DNA from: a virus
Strand: one strand, 5' to 3'
IMG/VR virus record: IMGVR_UViG_3300030339_000143
Span: 1-35,736 of that record
DNA length: 35,736 nucleotides
Part shown: piece by piece, positions 28,199 to 34,796 of the stretch
Layout: each line of letters opens with the position of its first letter
How positions within the stretch are numbered: the first letter of the stretch is position 1
The notes under the pieces: generated by a model
What the model was told of the DNA's origin: nothing
Databases searched by the model: none
Seen by the model: only the letters and a program-made list of their open reading frames with translations
Program-made: the position numbers and the translations under genes

Positions 28199-28911
28199 GA
28201 CTCGTCGTTTTCGGGTTCTTTTTCAGTTTCAGCAACCGGTTCATCTTCTAAGTCGAATGCTGAAATGCTGAGCGGTAGTGAATGCCACTTGTTATTCTCG
28301 TCTTTGAACTTTACCTCAACGAATTGGCAGCTTTTTACCGGCCGGTAGCTTTCTTCAATGATACGTACACCGTCGTTTAGTTCTTCGTCTTGTTCCTCGT
28401 TGGCATATTGACGAAGTTCCAACACGCGTGAGGGTTTTAGATTGCCTTTTGCGTCGGTTCTGAGTAGCGCGCTTACAATTTTCTTGAATTTCTCTGCACC
28501 TTCAGTACCGGTTAGCTTGGTCATGTAGTTGGTTACTTTCTCCATTCCGGCACTAAAGGTATCATCGTAACCATCTGTTACGCGGTATCCTATTTTAATG
28601 CTGATCGTTCCGGCCATATCGGTGAAGGTGTGGCTTTGTTGACCCTCTTTTACGCCGTATATTTCGGCTTTCATTTCTACGATTGCATTGAAATTATCGA
28701 AAACCAGTTTTTTTACGTTCAGAATGTGTTTTGAAAGTCCTACTAATGGTTTAAATGTGTCTTTCACGGTGTCGCTTGCAAGTATCTTGTACTCCTCGCG
28801 TAGGTTCTTAGTAGCCTGTTTCTTTGCCTTTTCGGCTGCATCAATCTGCTTCTTAAGTTCTACGATTTGTGCTGGTGTCAACTGGGTGACGTCAATTGTT
28901 TTTGTTTCCAT
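28186..28911 (-). CDS. DUF3164-like early protein
   Basis: This 241-aa protein starts METKTIDVTQLTPAQIVELK with a helical N-terminus (KQIDAAEKAKKQATKNLREE). It continues with FTDMAGTISIKIGYRVTDGY and a stretch FKKIVSALLRTDAKGNLKPS (about residues 140-159), which matches my memory of DUF3164, a family found in Mu-like phages after the transposition genes. The acidic C-terminus (EPVAETEKEPENDESC) is flexible. Its function is unknown. It lies between a tandem pair of small membrane peptides and a small hypothetical gene. Confidence 0.75.
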   Translation of the reverse strand: METKTIDVTQLTPAQIVELKKQIDAAEKAKKQATKNLREEYKILASDTVKDTFKPLVGLSKHILNVKKLVFDNFNAIVEMKAEIYGVKEGQQSHTFTDMAGTISIKIGYRVTDGYDDTFSAGMEKVTNYMTKLTGTEGAEKFKKIVSALLRTDAKGNLKPSRVLELRQYANEEQDEELNDGVRIIEESYRPVKSCQFVEVKFKDENNKWHSLPLSISAFDLEDEPVAETEKEPENDESCTK

Positions 28912-28922
28912 TTTTGTGGGTT

Positions 28923-29081
28923 TTATATAAATAAAAAATAAATTGCTGTTGCTACTGCTGATAAACCCGCTCCTATTGTAGCCCCTATAGCGGATGAGAT
29001 GAATGTGAATGCGGTCATGTCAATGTCTTCGTCGAATAAATAGTCCTGTTCGTAATCAGGTATTTGCGGTGTTTTATTCAT
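28923..29081 (-). CDS. Small membrane protein, 52 aa
   Basis: The frame starts at the ATG at 29081: MNKTPQIPDYEQDYLFDEDI. It ends with a Gly/Ala-rich helix (SSAIGATIGAGLSAVATAIY) followed by FLFI and a stop at 28923. The acidic N-terminus and single transmembrane helix define a small membrane protein. Its start overlaps the stop of the preceding 33-aa peptide gene by 8 bases. It is part of the early operon. The function is not known; roles in superinfection exclusion or host membrane control are possible. Confidence 0.6.
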   Translation of the reverse strand: MNKTPQIPDYEQDYLFDEDIDMTAFTFISSAIGATIGAGLSAVATAIYFLFI

Positions 29082-29175
29082 AATTTCTATTCATATATAG
29101 TTTAATTACTAAGACTATAACCAGTCCGAATGCTATGCCTATAGGCGCGTAGATAAAGTAATCAGTTGCTGCCAT
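29074..29175 (-). CDS. Small membrane peptide, 33 aa
   Basis: The peptide begins MAATDYFIYAPIGIAFGLVI and ends VLVIKLYMNRNYE. It is one transmembrane helix (about residues 9-27) with a short basic tail. Its ATG lies inside the 3' end of the 29162 gene (14-base overlap) and its stop overlaps the next small gene by 8 bases. The tight nesting of three genes argues for translation. Such short genes are easily missed by annotation. Confidence 0.55.
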   Translation of the reverse strand: MAATDYFIYAPIGIAFGLVIVLVIKLYMNRNYE

Positions 29176-29413
29176 GTAGTCGGATATTTAAGTTATTGTA
29201 TTCGCTTACATATTCGGCAAACTTCGGGTCTAGGGAGGAAGTTTCGAGTATCAGTTCTTCCAATTCGAGAAAGCGACTCTTTTCGTTTTGCTTGCGAATG
29301 CGTTCTTTCGCTTCAAATACCTGACTCAACGAGTTGTGTGAACTTTCCTTGGTGAATTGCTCAGGGTTTGTTTCGCGCATTCGGGTGTTTTCTTTTCTGA
29401 AGTTGTTTGGCAT
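29162..29413 (-). CDS. Hypothetical acidic/basic small protein
   Basis: This 83-aa charged protein starts MPNNFRKENTRMRETNPEQF and is highly helical (VFEAKERIRKQNEKSRFLEL, then EELILETSSL). A coiled coil is likely. It lies 3 bases downstream of the MuB-like gene and overlaps the next small membrane gene by 14 bases. It is probably an early accessory factor; its function is unknown. No membrane or signal segment is seen. Confidence 0.65.
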   Translation of the reverse strand: MPNNFRKENTRMRETNPEQFTKESSHNSLSQVFEAKERIRKQNEKSRFLELEELILETSSLDPKFAEYVSEYNNLNIRLHGSN

Positions 29414-29416
29414 AAT

Positions 29417-30361
29417 CTATAGATTTAAAGCGTTATAGTTTATTTTCGACTCCATTTCTGTCATCCGAACCATGTCAATACAGTCCTTAATACCTCGGAA
29501 GGTCTTTTTTACCAACCAACTGCGTGATACCAGTTCTTTGTGTTTGCTGCGCCCCATCAGGATATCAAGCGTTGCCTTGTCGGTGATGCCGTTGGCCTGA
29601 AATATTTGTTCAGCTTCCAGTTCGGTAGGTTTTTCAAGATATTCGGGCAGCATAAACAAGCGGTCGCGGGTCTCTGAGAATAGATGGCGGTCGCGGCTTG
29701 CACCTCTGTTTAGGTTATTGACAAAGTAGGGAGTTCCGGCGAATACAATGCCGCACAAGTCTTTAAATGCTGTCATTACATCTTTGATAATGGTGACGTT
29801 GTGACCCTCAAGGCTCGAAACCTCGTCGATACAAACAAGTATGTTTGCTTTGGTGACGTGTTTGCGCATTTCCATCAGCTGTGAACTGATCGTTCCGGTT
29901 TTGTAGCAGTCAATGGCTTGCATTAAACCCGAAATAAACTGTTTGTTAGTCCTGATCATGGAAGCATCGAAGTACACAACTTTGAAGCGTTGTTCGCTTT
30001 CGATGTGGCGTTTGTAGCTATCCAACGCAAATGTTTTACCCAATCCACCTTCACCTACCACGGCAATGGCTTTCTTCAGTTCATAGGCACGTTCGCAGCT
30101 TTCCCATACCTTTTTTAGGTTGGCGGTTGCTACGCCTTTGTACCGGCTTGCCGATTCGATATACTTTTCGATAGTTTCCCAACTTTCAGCACCTACCATA
30201 CCGGGCTTATCCCAGTTGTTTTTTACGTGACTGAACTTGCTACCATTGGTAAACTTCAAGCGTTTAACTGCAAACTCATTACCGCTTAGTCCGGAAGCTT
30301 CTTGCATGGCGATAATCTGGTCGCGCAACGCTTGTTTTTGTTCTTGTGAAAATTCTTTCAT
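29417..30361 (-). CDS. MuB-like AAA ATPase (transposition protein)
   Basis: The 314-aa ATPase has Walker A GEGGLGKT (103-110), Walker B ILVCIDE (174-180) and a sensor-like GIVFAGTP (204-211). The N-terminal 70 residues form a helical region (QKQALRDQIIAMQEASGLSG), as in MuB-type proteins. MuB binds DNA, selects targets, stimulates the transposase and gives target immunity. The order transposase, small protein, MuB-like ATPase is typical of transposable phages. A 10-bp inverted repeat (30381-30424) lies in front of the gene. Confidence 0.9.
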   Translation of the reverse strand: MKEFSQEQKQALRDQIIAMQEASGLSGNEFAVKRLKFTNGSKFSHVKNNWDKPGMVGAESWETIEKYIESASRYKGVATANLKKVWESCERAYELKKAIAVVGEGGLGKTFALDSYKRHIESEQRFKVVYFDASMIRTNKQFISGLMQAIDCYKTGTISSQLMEMRKHVTKANILVCIDEVSSLEGHNVTIIKDVMTAFKDLCGIVFAGTPYFVNNLNRGASRDRHLFSETRDRLFMLPEYLEKPTELEAEQIFQANGITDKATLDILMGRSKHKELVSRSWLVKKTFRGIKDCIDMVRMTEMESKINYNALNL

Positions 30362-30380
30362 ATCTTTGTTTTTTGTTTGT

Positions 30381-30424
30381 GAACCCTATATTCAGTAGTT
30401 TCGAAGCGGCTGTGTATAGGGTTC
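30381..30424 (-). promoter_or_regulatory. Hairpin upstream of MuB-like gene
   Basis: GAACCCTATA (30381-30390) and TATAGGGTTC (30415-30424) are exact complements enclosing 24 bases. On the minus-strand transcript it lies about 20 bases in front of the ATPase start and could act as a leader hairpin. No T run marks a terminator. Confidence 0.55.
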
Positions 30425-30444
30425 TGTTTGTATTATTGTTTGTA

Positions 30445-30654
30445 TTAAAATGCAAGCCATTTAGTTGGAATTAAATAATTATTCCCTTTCTTTTTGTATT
30501 CAATTGTTGATAGTTTTCCTAAATGGCATTTGCGTTTATCTATATCATAAACTTGTACTACCGAACCATTAGGTACATCGAGAATGGAAATACTTTCTAG
30601 TTGTTCTAATGAAGCAATTACTATTGCCGTTGATGTCAACATGCTTTTTTTCAT
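30445..30654 (-). CDS. Hypothetical protein between transposase and MuB-like gene
   Basis: This 69-aa protein starts MKKSMLTSTAIVIASLEQLE and continues SISILDVPNGSVVQVYDIDK. The start overlaps the transposase stop by four bases (ATGA type), so it is probably coupled. The middle is beta-rich and the end is basic (YKKKGNNYLIPTKWLAF). It may be a small regulator of transposition, in view of its place between the two transposition genes. I do not recognise it as a known family. Confidence 0.7.
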   Translation of the reverse strand: MKKSMLTSTAIVIASLEQLESISILDVPNGSVVQVYDIDKRKCHLGKLSTIEYKKKGNNYLIPTKWLAF

Positions 30655-32699
30655 CTTCCAATATTTAAAAGTTTGCGTTCAGTGTCGGTATATCCATCGC
30701 CTATACCGTTGCGTTTATCCTCTTGTTGATTGTTGCGCGCATTTTCTTGCGATTTTGGAGTATCCCACCATCCCATACCTTCAGTACCGGTTGCTTTCAA
30801 CTCACTAAGTATTGTCATTTGGCGTTCCAATTCGTTGATTGAGTACGTTACTCCAAACTCGGTTTGTTTTTCCTTAAATGCCACTTTCTTGCTGTTTTCG
30901 CCCTCTTTAAGGTCGGCAATACATGCGCTGTAGCGTTCTTTTTCGTAGGCGTGAGCTACTACCACTCCGTTTTTCAATAGCATACACATTTCTGGCTTAG
31001 CCATATCAATGCGAATGTTGAATTTTTCGCCAAGATGTTCATTGGCGAACATAAAGTCGCCCACGCTATCGGGGTCGGGAACAATGAACTTGTATTTCTT
31101 TTTATCTATTTCCAGTTCAATGCCCTGAGTGCTATATTTGTATTGCTCGCGTAGTTCGATTACAAACAGACTCAGCTTATCGAAATAGTTCATTTTAGCG
31201 CGTTTATCGTGTTGAACGCTCACGTATCGGTGTAACTTGCTGTCGCCTACAAAGCGGCCAAATGAGTCGCGTTTCTCGCCGCGTACGTTCCATTCATTCA
31301 CCGCTTTGTTGAATTCGTCAATCACTTCGTAGAATGACGGTAACAGATCGGTATTTTTGCTCAGTTCCTTCAGTAGTTCCGGATTGGCTTTTGAGTTCAA
31401 TCGCTTGGTGTCAATGTTACCGCCTTTGAAGTTCTCACGTTTGCGCAAAACCCGTTGTTGGAAATGTCCGATAATTGACTCTACGTACTTCGAACGGCCT
31501 TTGTACGGCTCACAAGGGAAGTGCACGCGGCTCATATTGCTCATTAGTGCCTGTACTGCAAAACTCACGTTGGCACTTGAATTATCGTACTGTATCTGAT
31601 ACGGTTTGTTGCCGTGCAGCTCAATGGCATTTTTCAAGGCTTCGGTAACCATGCCGCTTGTTTCGGCAAATGCTATAGAGTGGCCAATGATAGCCCCGGT
31701 ATGTGCATCGGTTACAAAATAGGCATACAAATCGCTTTGAACCTTACCCTTATCATCGCGGTAATACAGCTGAGTAGTTGTACCGTCGATACTCCAAAGT
31801 GCATCGGGGAACGATGGTGCATCGCGCTGCATAAGCGGTTGTAAATCGTTGTCGCCGGCTAACTTTCCGTGTCGGGCGTAATACCATACTTTTTTTACCT
31901 TTGGTATGTTCAGATAAGCCTTTACGGCCGATGTTGTCATATTTGGTTTACCTACTGCATCTGCCCAGTCGTTGTACATCATGCTCACATCTTCCCAACT
32001 GTATTTTACGCGGTTGGATGCGAGTTCTATCATCTTTGCATGTACCTGAGCATCGGCCATCTCGCGGTTTACGTTTCCAACGCCTTTGTGTACGAGGCTG
32101 TCAATACCGTTTCGTTTGTATTCCACGGCATTGCGCATCAGTACACGTAGATTGCTGATTGTTCCTTTCTTCCACCGGATGAGCGGAACTTGTAAACTTT
32201 GCTCGTTTAAACAGCATTTAAATGCTGCATCTCGGAAGTCGTCAACGCTCTTGTAACCAACCGAACGCACTTTGCGTGTGTCGTATTCGTTCAGCAACCG
32301 CAACCAACCCGCAGCGCGTGCCAATTGGTGTACTTCGGTAGCTGTATAAAGTTGCGTTTCCATAAGCGTTTTAATATCCTCAGCACTGGCCGATACGTAT
32401 CCGGGCAATTGTTCTGCAATAGCTTCGAGTACTTTGCTATTCTTATCGGTTTCTTTGCTCGAAAGGTAAACTTCAGGTTCTACGCCTTTGCATAGTATAT
32501 TACGAACCAATGTTTTATATTTTACGAGCAACGAATCGTAGTGTATGAATATCTGACGGCCAATCTTGTGATGCTCCCAACAGTACACCTCGCCTTTGCG
32601 CTGTCCGCTAATGGCGCGCTTCAAATAACCGGCTGTCAACCCGCATTGCTCAAGCTCTGGTATAGTGAGTGAAAGTATATTGTTACTGTAAATTGGCAT
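30651..32699 (-). CDS. Mu A-like DDE transposase
   Basis: This 682-aa enzyme integrates and replicates the phage by transposition. It has an N-terminal DNA-binding region (GLTAGYLKRAISGQRKGEVY, about 20-39), a middle end-binding region and an rve-type catalytic core with Asp305 (LWSIDGTTT), Asp372 (QIQYDNSSAN) and Glu407 (SKYVESIIGHFQ), i.e. D-D-34-E. Beyond is a mu-C-like barrel and a flexible C-terminus that could contact the ATPase (EKQTEFGVTYSINELERQMT). Length is close to MuA (663 aa). Upstream lies a tRNA 3'-half remnant. Confidence is high. Confidence 0.95.
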   Translation of the reverse strand: MPIYSNNILSLTIPELEQCGLTAGYLKRAISGQRKGEVYCWEHHKIGRQIFIHYDSLLVKYKTLVRNILCKGVEPEVYLSSKETDKNSKVLEAIAEQLPGYVSASAEDIKTLMETQLYTATEVHQLARAAGWLRLLNEYDTRKVRSVGYKSVDDFRDAAFKCCLNEQSLQVPLIRWKKGTISNLRVLMRNAVEYKRNGIDSLVHKGVGNVNREMADAQVHAKMIELASNRVKYSWEDVSMMYNDWADAVGKPNMTTSAVKAYLNIPKVKKVWYYARHGKLAGDNDLQPLMQRDAPSFPDALWSIDGTTTQLYYRDDKGKVQSDLYAYFVTDAHTGAIIGHSIAFAETSGMVTEALKNAIELHGNKPYQIQYDNSSANVSFAVQALMSNMSRVHFPCEPYKGRSKYVESIIGHFQQRVLRKRENFKGGNIDTKRLNSKANPELLKELSKNTDLLPSFYEVIDEFNKAVNEWNVRGEKRDSFGRFVGDSKLHRYVSVQHDKRAKMNYFDKLSLFVIELREQYKYSTQGIELEIDKKKYKFIVPDPDSVGDFMFANEHLGEKFNIRIDMAKPEMCMLLKNGVVVAHAYEKERYSACIADLKEGENSKKVAFKEKQTEFGVTYSINELERQMTILSELKATGTEGMGWWDTPKSQENARNNQQEDKRNGIGDGYTDTERKLLNIGR
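32206..32222. repeat. TTTAAA-N5-TTTAAA motif inside transposase gene
   Basis: TTTAAACAGCATTTAAA is a perfect copy inside the transposase gene. The minus strand reads FKCCLN. Confidence 0.65.
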
Positions 32700-32713
32700 G
32701 TGCTATAATTTGT

Positions 32714-32757
32714 GTTCCATCCCGGGAATCGAACCCGGGTTAAACCGTTTAGGAGAA
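32714..32757 (-). other. tRNA-Arg-like 3' half remnant
   Basis: On the minus strand the T arm CCCGGGTTCGATTCCCGGG (complement of 32721-32739) is perfect and is followed by a GATGGAAC acceptor-like end. Upstream of it, CTCCTAA looks like an anticodon loop with anticodon CCT (Arg). The 5' half is missing: the sequence before it is the coding end of the preceding gene, and no matching GTTCCATC acceptor strand is found. It is a captured tRNA 3' end or a tRNA-like decoy, not a working tRNA gene. Confidence 0.6.
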
Positions 32758-32758
32758 T

Positions 32759-33061
32759 TTATCTTATGTGTTCTACTACACCATTTTCATCAGGTTTTCC
32801 CCATTCTCTACTTTGATTGATATGAAATTTTTTCATAGCTACAAAGTATAAATCATCCATATTAAAACCTGCAATTCTTGCTGAATCCATTAGAAGTAAA
32901 AGACAATCTGCGTATTCTGTAATATCATACGGTTGTTCTATAACTTCCTGAACTTCTTTTTTCAAGTGATGTAGTGGTGCTTTTGGTTCTCTTATACCAA
33001 ATGTTTTGTCTGACCACTCTCCGTGAGTTTTTTGGAATTGTGTAAAATCTAAATTGCTCAT
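32759..33061 (-). CDS. DUF550 / MazG-like dNTP pyrophosphohydrolase
   Basis: The 100-aa protein matches the dATP/dGTP diphosphohydrolase family (DUF550, MazG-like). It has FGIREPKAPLHHLKKEVQEV, then EYADCLLLLMDSARIAGFNM and a late HINQSREWGKPDENGVVEHI. The EVQEV and EYAD acids would bind the metal ion. It cleaves dNTPs to dNMP and pyrophosphate. The known MazZ form serves the Z-genome pathway together with PurZ, but there is no purZ in this window. It starts in the preceding gene's stop (overlap of four bases) and is followed by the tRNA-like remnant. Confidence 0.85.
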   Translation of the reverse strand: MSNLDFTQFQKTHGEWSDKTFGIREPKAPLHHLKKEVQEVIEQPYDITEYADCLLLLMDSARIAGFNMDDLYFVAMKKFHINQSREWGKPDENGVVEHIR

Positions 33062-33282
33062 GGCTGAAAGTTTTTAAGTGATTTACTAGTGAATTTATGA
33101 TTGATTTGAACATTTAGACAAAGTCTCTCTGTAATTGCCATTATGATAATTGGACCCGATTGAGTGATCAATTCTACATTTTCAGGGTTATATAAGAATG
33201 TGATTTGACTTTCAATTAAAAATGGAATTATTTGTACTATTTCAGATTTCAATCCTTTTACCGTTGATATTGTATTTGTCAT
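33058..33282 (-). CDS. Hypothetical protein
   Basis: This 74-aa protein starts MTNTISTVKGLKSEIVQIIP. Its middle (VELITQSGPIIIMAITERLC) has hydrophobic strands and helices, its end is basic. It overlaps the next gene start by four bases on one side and shares one base with the preceding stop on the other, which supports tight coupling in the early operon. No function is recognised. Confidence 0.65.
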   Translation of the reverse strand: MTNTISTVKGLKSEIVQIIPFLIESQITFLYNPENVELITQSGPIIIMAITERLCLNVQINHKFTSKSLKNFQP

Positions 33283-33737
33283 TATTCCTGAGCTTTAAGT
33301 GATTGATTGTTTTGTTCTTCGTAAATATCATTGTAGTGTTTGAAAGTCTCACCTACACATTCATTGATCAGATAAGTAATGAACTCACGCACTGCGCTTG
33401 GTAATACTGATACTTTGTAGTGTATATGCAAATACTGTTTAGAAATGCTTTTTGCATTGAACATATCCATTATGATTAGTTGGTCGATGGGGCTTGATTT
33501 AAGCTTCAGTTTTCCGTTGTTGGATACTCGCGCACGTTCGGTATTGAAATGCGTTACTTTGTCGCTGATACATTGGTGTAGATAGCTGTCGTTCATCAGT
33601 TCTTCTACTGTTTCGAACTTTGGCAGCTCTATGGGTTGTTTTTTACTCTTTTTGTATGTTGACTCTTCAGTTACTTTTTGTATACCTGGTCTGTGTTTTT
33701 CTTCAGAACCAGTTGATTTTTTATGATTATGTTCCAT
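33282..33737 (-). CDS. Hypothetical basic protein
   Basis: This 151-aa protein begins with a charged flexible segment (KKSTGSEEKHRPGIQKVTEE) and then helical parts (YLHQCISDKVTHFNTERARV, SAVREFITYLINECVGETFK). It lies directly downstream of the RecA-fold ATPase gene (5-base gap). It may be a partner in replication or transposition. I do not recognise the family. No signal or membrane segment is seen. Confidence 0.65.
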   Translation of the reverse strand: MEHNHKKSTGSEEKHRPGIQKVTEESTYKKSKKQPIELPKFETVEELMNDSYLHQCISDKVTHFNTERARVSNNGKLKLKSSPIDQLIIMDMFNAKSISKQYLHIHYKVSVLPSAVREFITYLINECVGETFKHYNDIYEEQNNQSLKAQE

Positions 33738-33742
33738 GGTTA

Positions 33743-34333
33743 TTAAAATAATTGTTGTTGACCGTTACTTGAATCCAATACTCTCATGCTATCAGCTGCG
33801 CTGTAGCGTCCGTGAACGTATGCACGGCCTTGTTTTACTTCAATGAGCACATCTACCTCATGTTTCCATTTCGTGATACTTTCGCCCATTTGCATAATCA
33901 GGTGCCAGGATAGTTTACGGCGGCGAAACTTATGGCGCAATGCTTCAAAATCGTTGTAAGTCATCTGTACATGTTGTATCGAATCAATGATCACAAACCG
34001 ATATCCACCGTTTTGGATAAATTTTTCGATCTCAGCAATGTTTTTGGAGTGGATAAAGCGTACTTTTTCGGAAGTTACACCACAGTGGCTAATGCGTTGC
34101 TGAAGTGTTTTAGAGTTCAAGCGTTCCTCAGCCGAAACGTATAGCACACGGCCATACTGGCTAACATACTGTGCAAACTTGGCGCAATAAGTAGATTTAC
34201 CCGATTTAGCTTCACCACGTATAAGGGTCGAAAAGCGAATGTCCGGTTCACCTAGTATCTTTTGCCAGTCGCCTTCAAACGGGTAGCATTCTACTGTTCG
34301 TTCGGTGATTTGAGATGGTGATAGGGTTTTCAT
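33743..34333 (-). CDS. RecA-fold / AAA ATPase
   Basis: This 196-aa ATPase has Walker A GEAKSGKS (40-47) and Walker B VIIDS (114-118), and QMGESITKWKHEVDVLIEVK has the pattern of a RecA-core sensor strand. It lacks an obvious helicase domain and resembles the C-terminal domain of replicative helicases or RadA/Sms-type ATPases. It may act in recombination or early replication. It lies near the start of the early operon. Its ATG lies in the TTTAAA motif (34333-34349), and the stop is five bases before the next start. Confidence 0.8.
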   Translation of the reverse strand: MKTLSPSQITERTVECYPFEGDWQKILGEPDIRFSTLIRGEAKSGKSTYCAKFAQYVSQYGRVLYVSAEERLNSKTLQQRISHCGVTSEKVRFIHSKNIAEIEKFIQNGGYRFVIIDSIQHVQMTYNDFEALRHKFRRRKLSWHLIMQMGESITKWKHEVDVLIEVKQGRAYVHGRYSAADSMRVLDSSNGQQQLF

Positions 34334-34349
34334 TTAAATGCTGTTTAAA
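34333..34349. repeat. TTTAAA-N5-TTTAAA motif at ATPase start
   Basis: TTTAAATGCTGTTTAAA is a perfect copy. It overlaps the start of the RecA-fold gene and the stop of the 41-aa peptide gene, both on the minus strand. Confidence 0.7.
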
Positions 34350-34470
34350 TTACTTTTATAATAATGCGAATGAAAATTTGACCGAAATACGCTGCCGGTA
34401 GTAATACAGCAGCCATTTGGAATGGGTGGTTTTTAAAGCTGCGAATGAGCTTAATTAGTAGTTTCTTCAT
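34345..34470 (-). CDS. Small membrane peptide, 41 aa
   Basis: The frame starts at 34470 (MKKLLIKLIRSFKNHPFQMA) and continues with AVLLPAAYFGQIFIRIIIKV. Its basic start and a hydrophobic second half mark a membrane peptide. It overlaps the stop of the preceding gene by 20 bases and ends inside a TTTAAA motif. It has the third highest density of Ile and Leu among the small genes here. Function unknown. Confidence 0.45.
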   Translation of the reverse strand: MKKLLIKLIRSFKNHPFQMAAVLLPAAYFGQIFIRIIIKVI

Positions 34471-34687
34471 GATTTGTATTTTTAGATGGATTGTCAATCA
34501 TGTCGTAGTATATGTTTGCAGCTTCAATCACTATCTCTTTCATTGTCCGTGTGCCGTTCAATTGCTGACGAATAGTGTCTTTAGTGTACGTTTTAAGTCC
34601 ACGCGACTTAGCAAGTTTGTTCACAATATGCATGATACATAAAGTATCACCATGTTGTTTTTTTTCGATAATCTGTTGTGCATTCAT
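34451..34687 (-). CDS. Early regulator-like protein (Ner position)
   Basis: This 78-aa protein is the first gene of the early operon, opposite the repressor, the place of Ner/Cro in Mu. It starts MNAQQIIEKKQHGDTLCIMH, and the stretch KDTIRQQLNGTRTMKEIVIE (about 41-60) looks like a helix-turn-helix followed by a helix. It could turn down repressor or early transcription. The ATG is about 30 bases beyond the early promoter -7 box. The regulator role is inferred from place and outline. Confidence 0.65.
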   Translation of the reverse strand: MNAQQIIEKKQHGDTLCIMHIVNKLAKSRGLKTYTKDTIRQQLNGTRTMKEIVIEAANIYYDMIDNPSKNTNHEETTN

Positions 34688-34719
34688 ATTTTTTTATACT
34701 TTTGTATCGTAATACGGTG

Positions 34720-34751
34720 CAAATATCGAAATTTGTTTCGACAACACCAAA
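34720..34751 (-). promoter_or_regulatory. Early promoter (TTTG-N20-GATATTTG)
   Basis: On the minus strand TTTG (34748-34751) is 20 bases from GATATTTG (34720-34727, one mismatch to TAnnTTTG). It drives the early operon and is overlapped by short palindromes that are likely repressor operators. Confidence 0.6.
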
Positions 34752-34796
34752 CAAAATCGCAACAAAATACGATTTATTTCGAATTATTTTACGAAT
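34727..34796. promoter_or_regulatory. Probable repressor operators in divergent early region
   Basis: CGAAATTTGTTTCG (34727-34740) is a near-perfect palindrome overlapping the early promoter. Further short inverted repeats with TTCG and CGAA half-sites follow (AAATCGCAACAAAATACGATTT, given here as halves AAATCG and CGATTT, and TTCGAATTATTTTACGAA at about 34778-34795). These are the likely sites bound by the S24 repressor and the regulator opposite it. Confidence 0.55.

Noticed and set aside
32759-32830. A complete tRNA gene using upstream sequence as D arm (GTGT-AGTAGA-ACAC on the minus strand)
   Set aside because: No 5' acceptor strand matches GATGGAAC, the anticodon stem pairs only with wobbles and the spacing between arms is wrong, so only a 3' remnant is reported.
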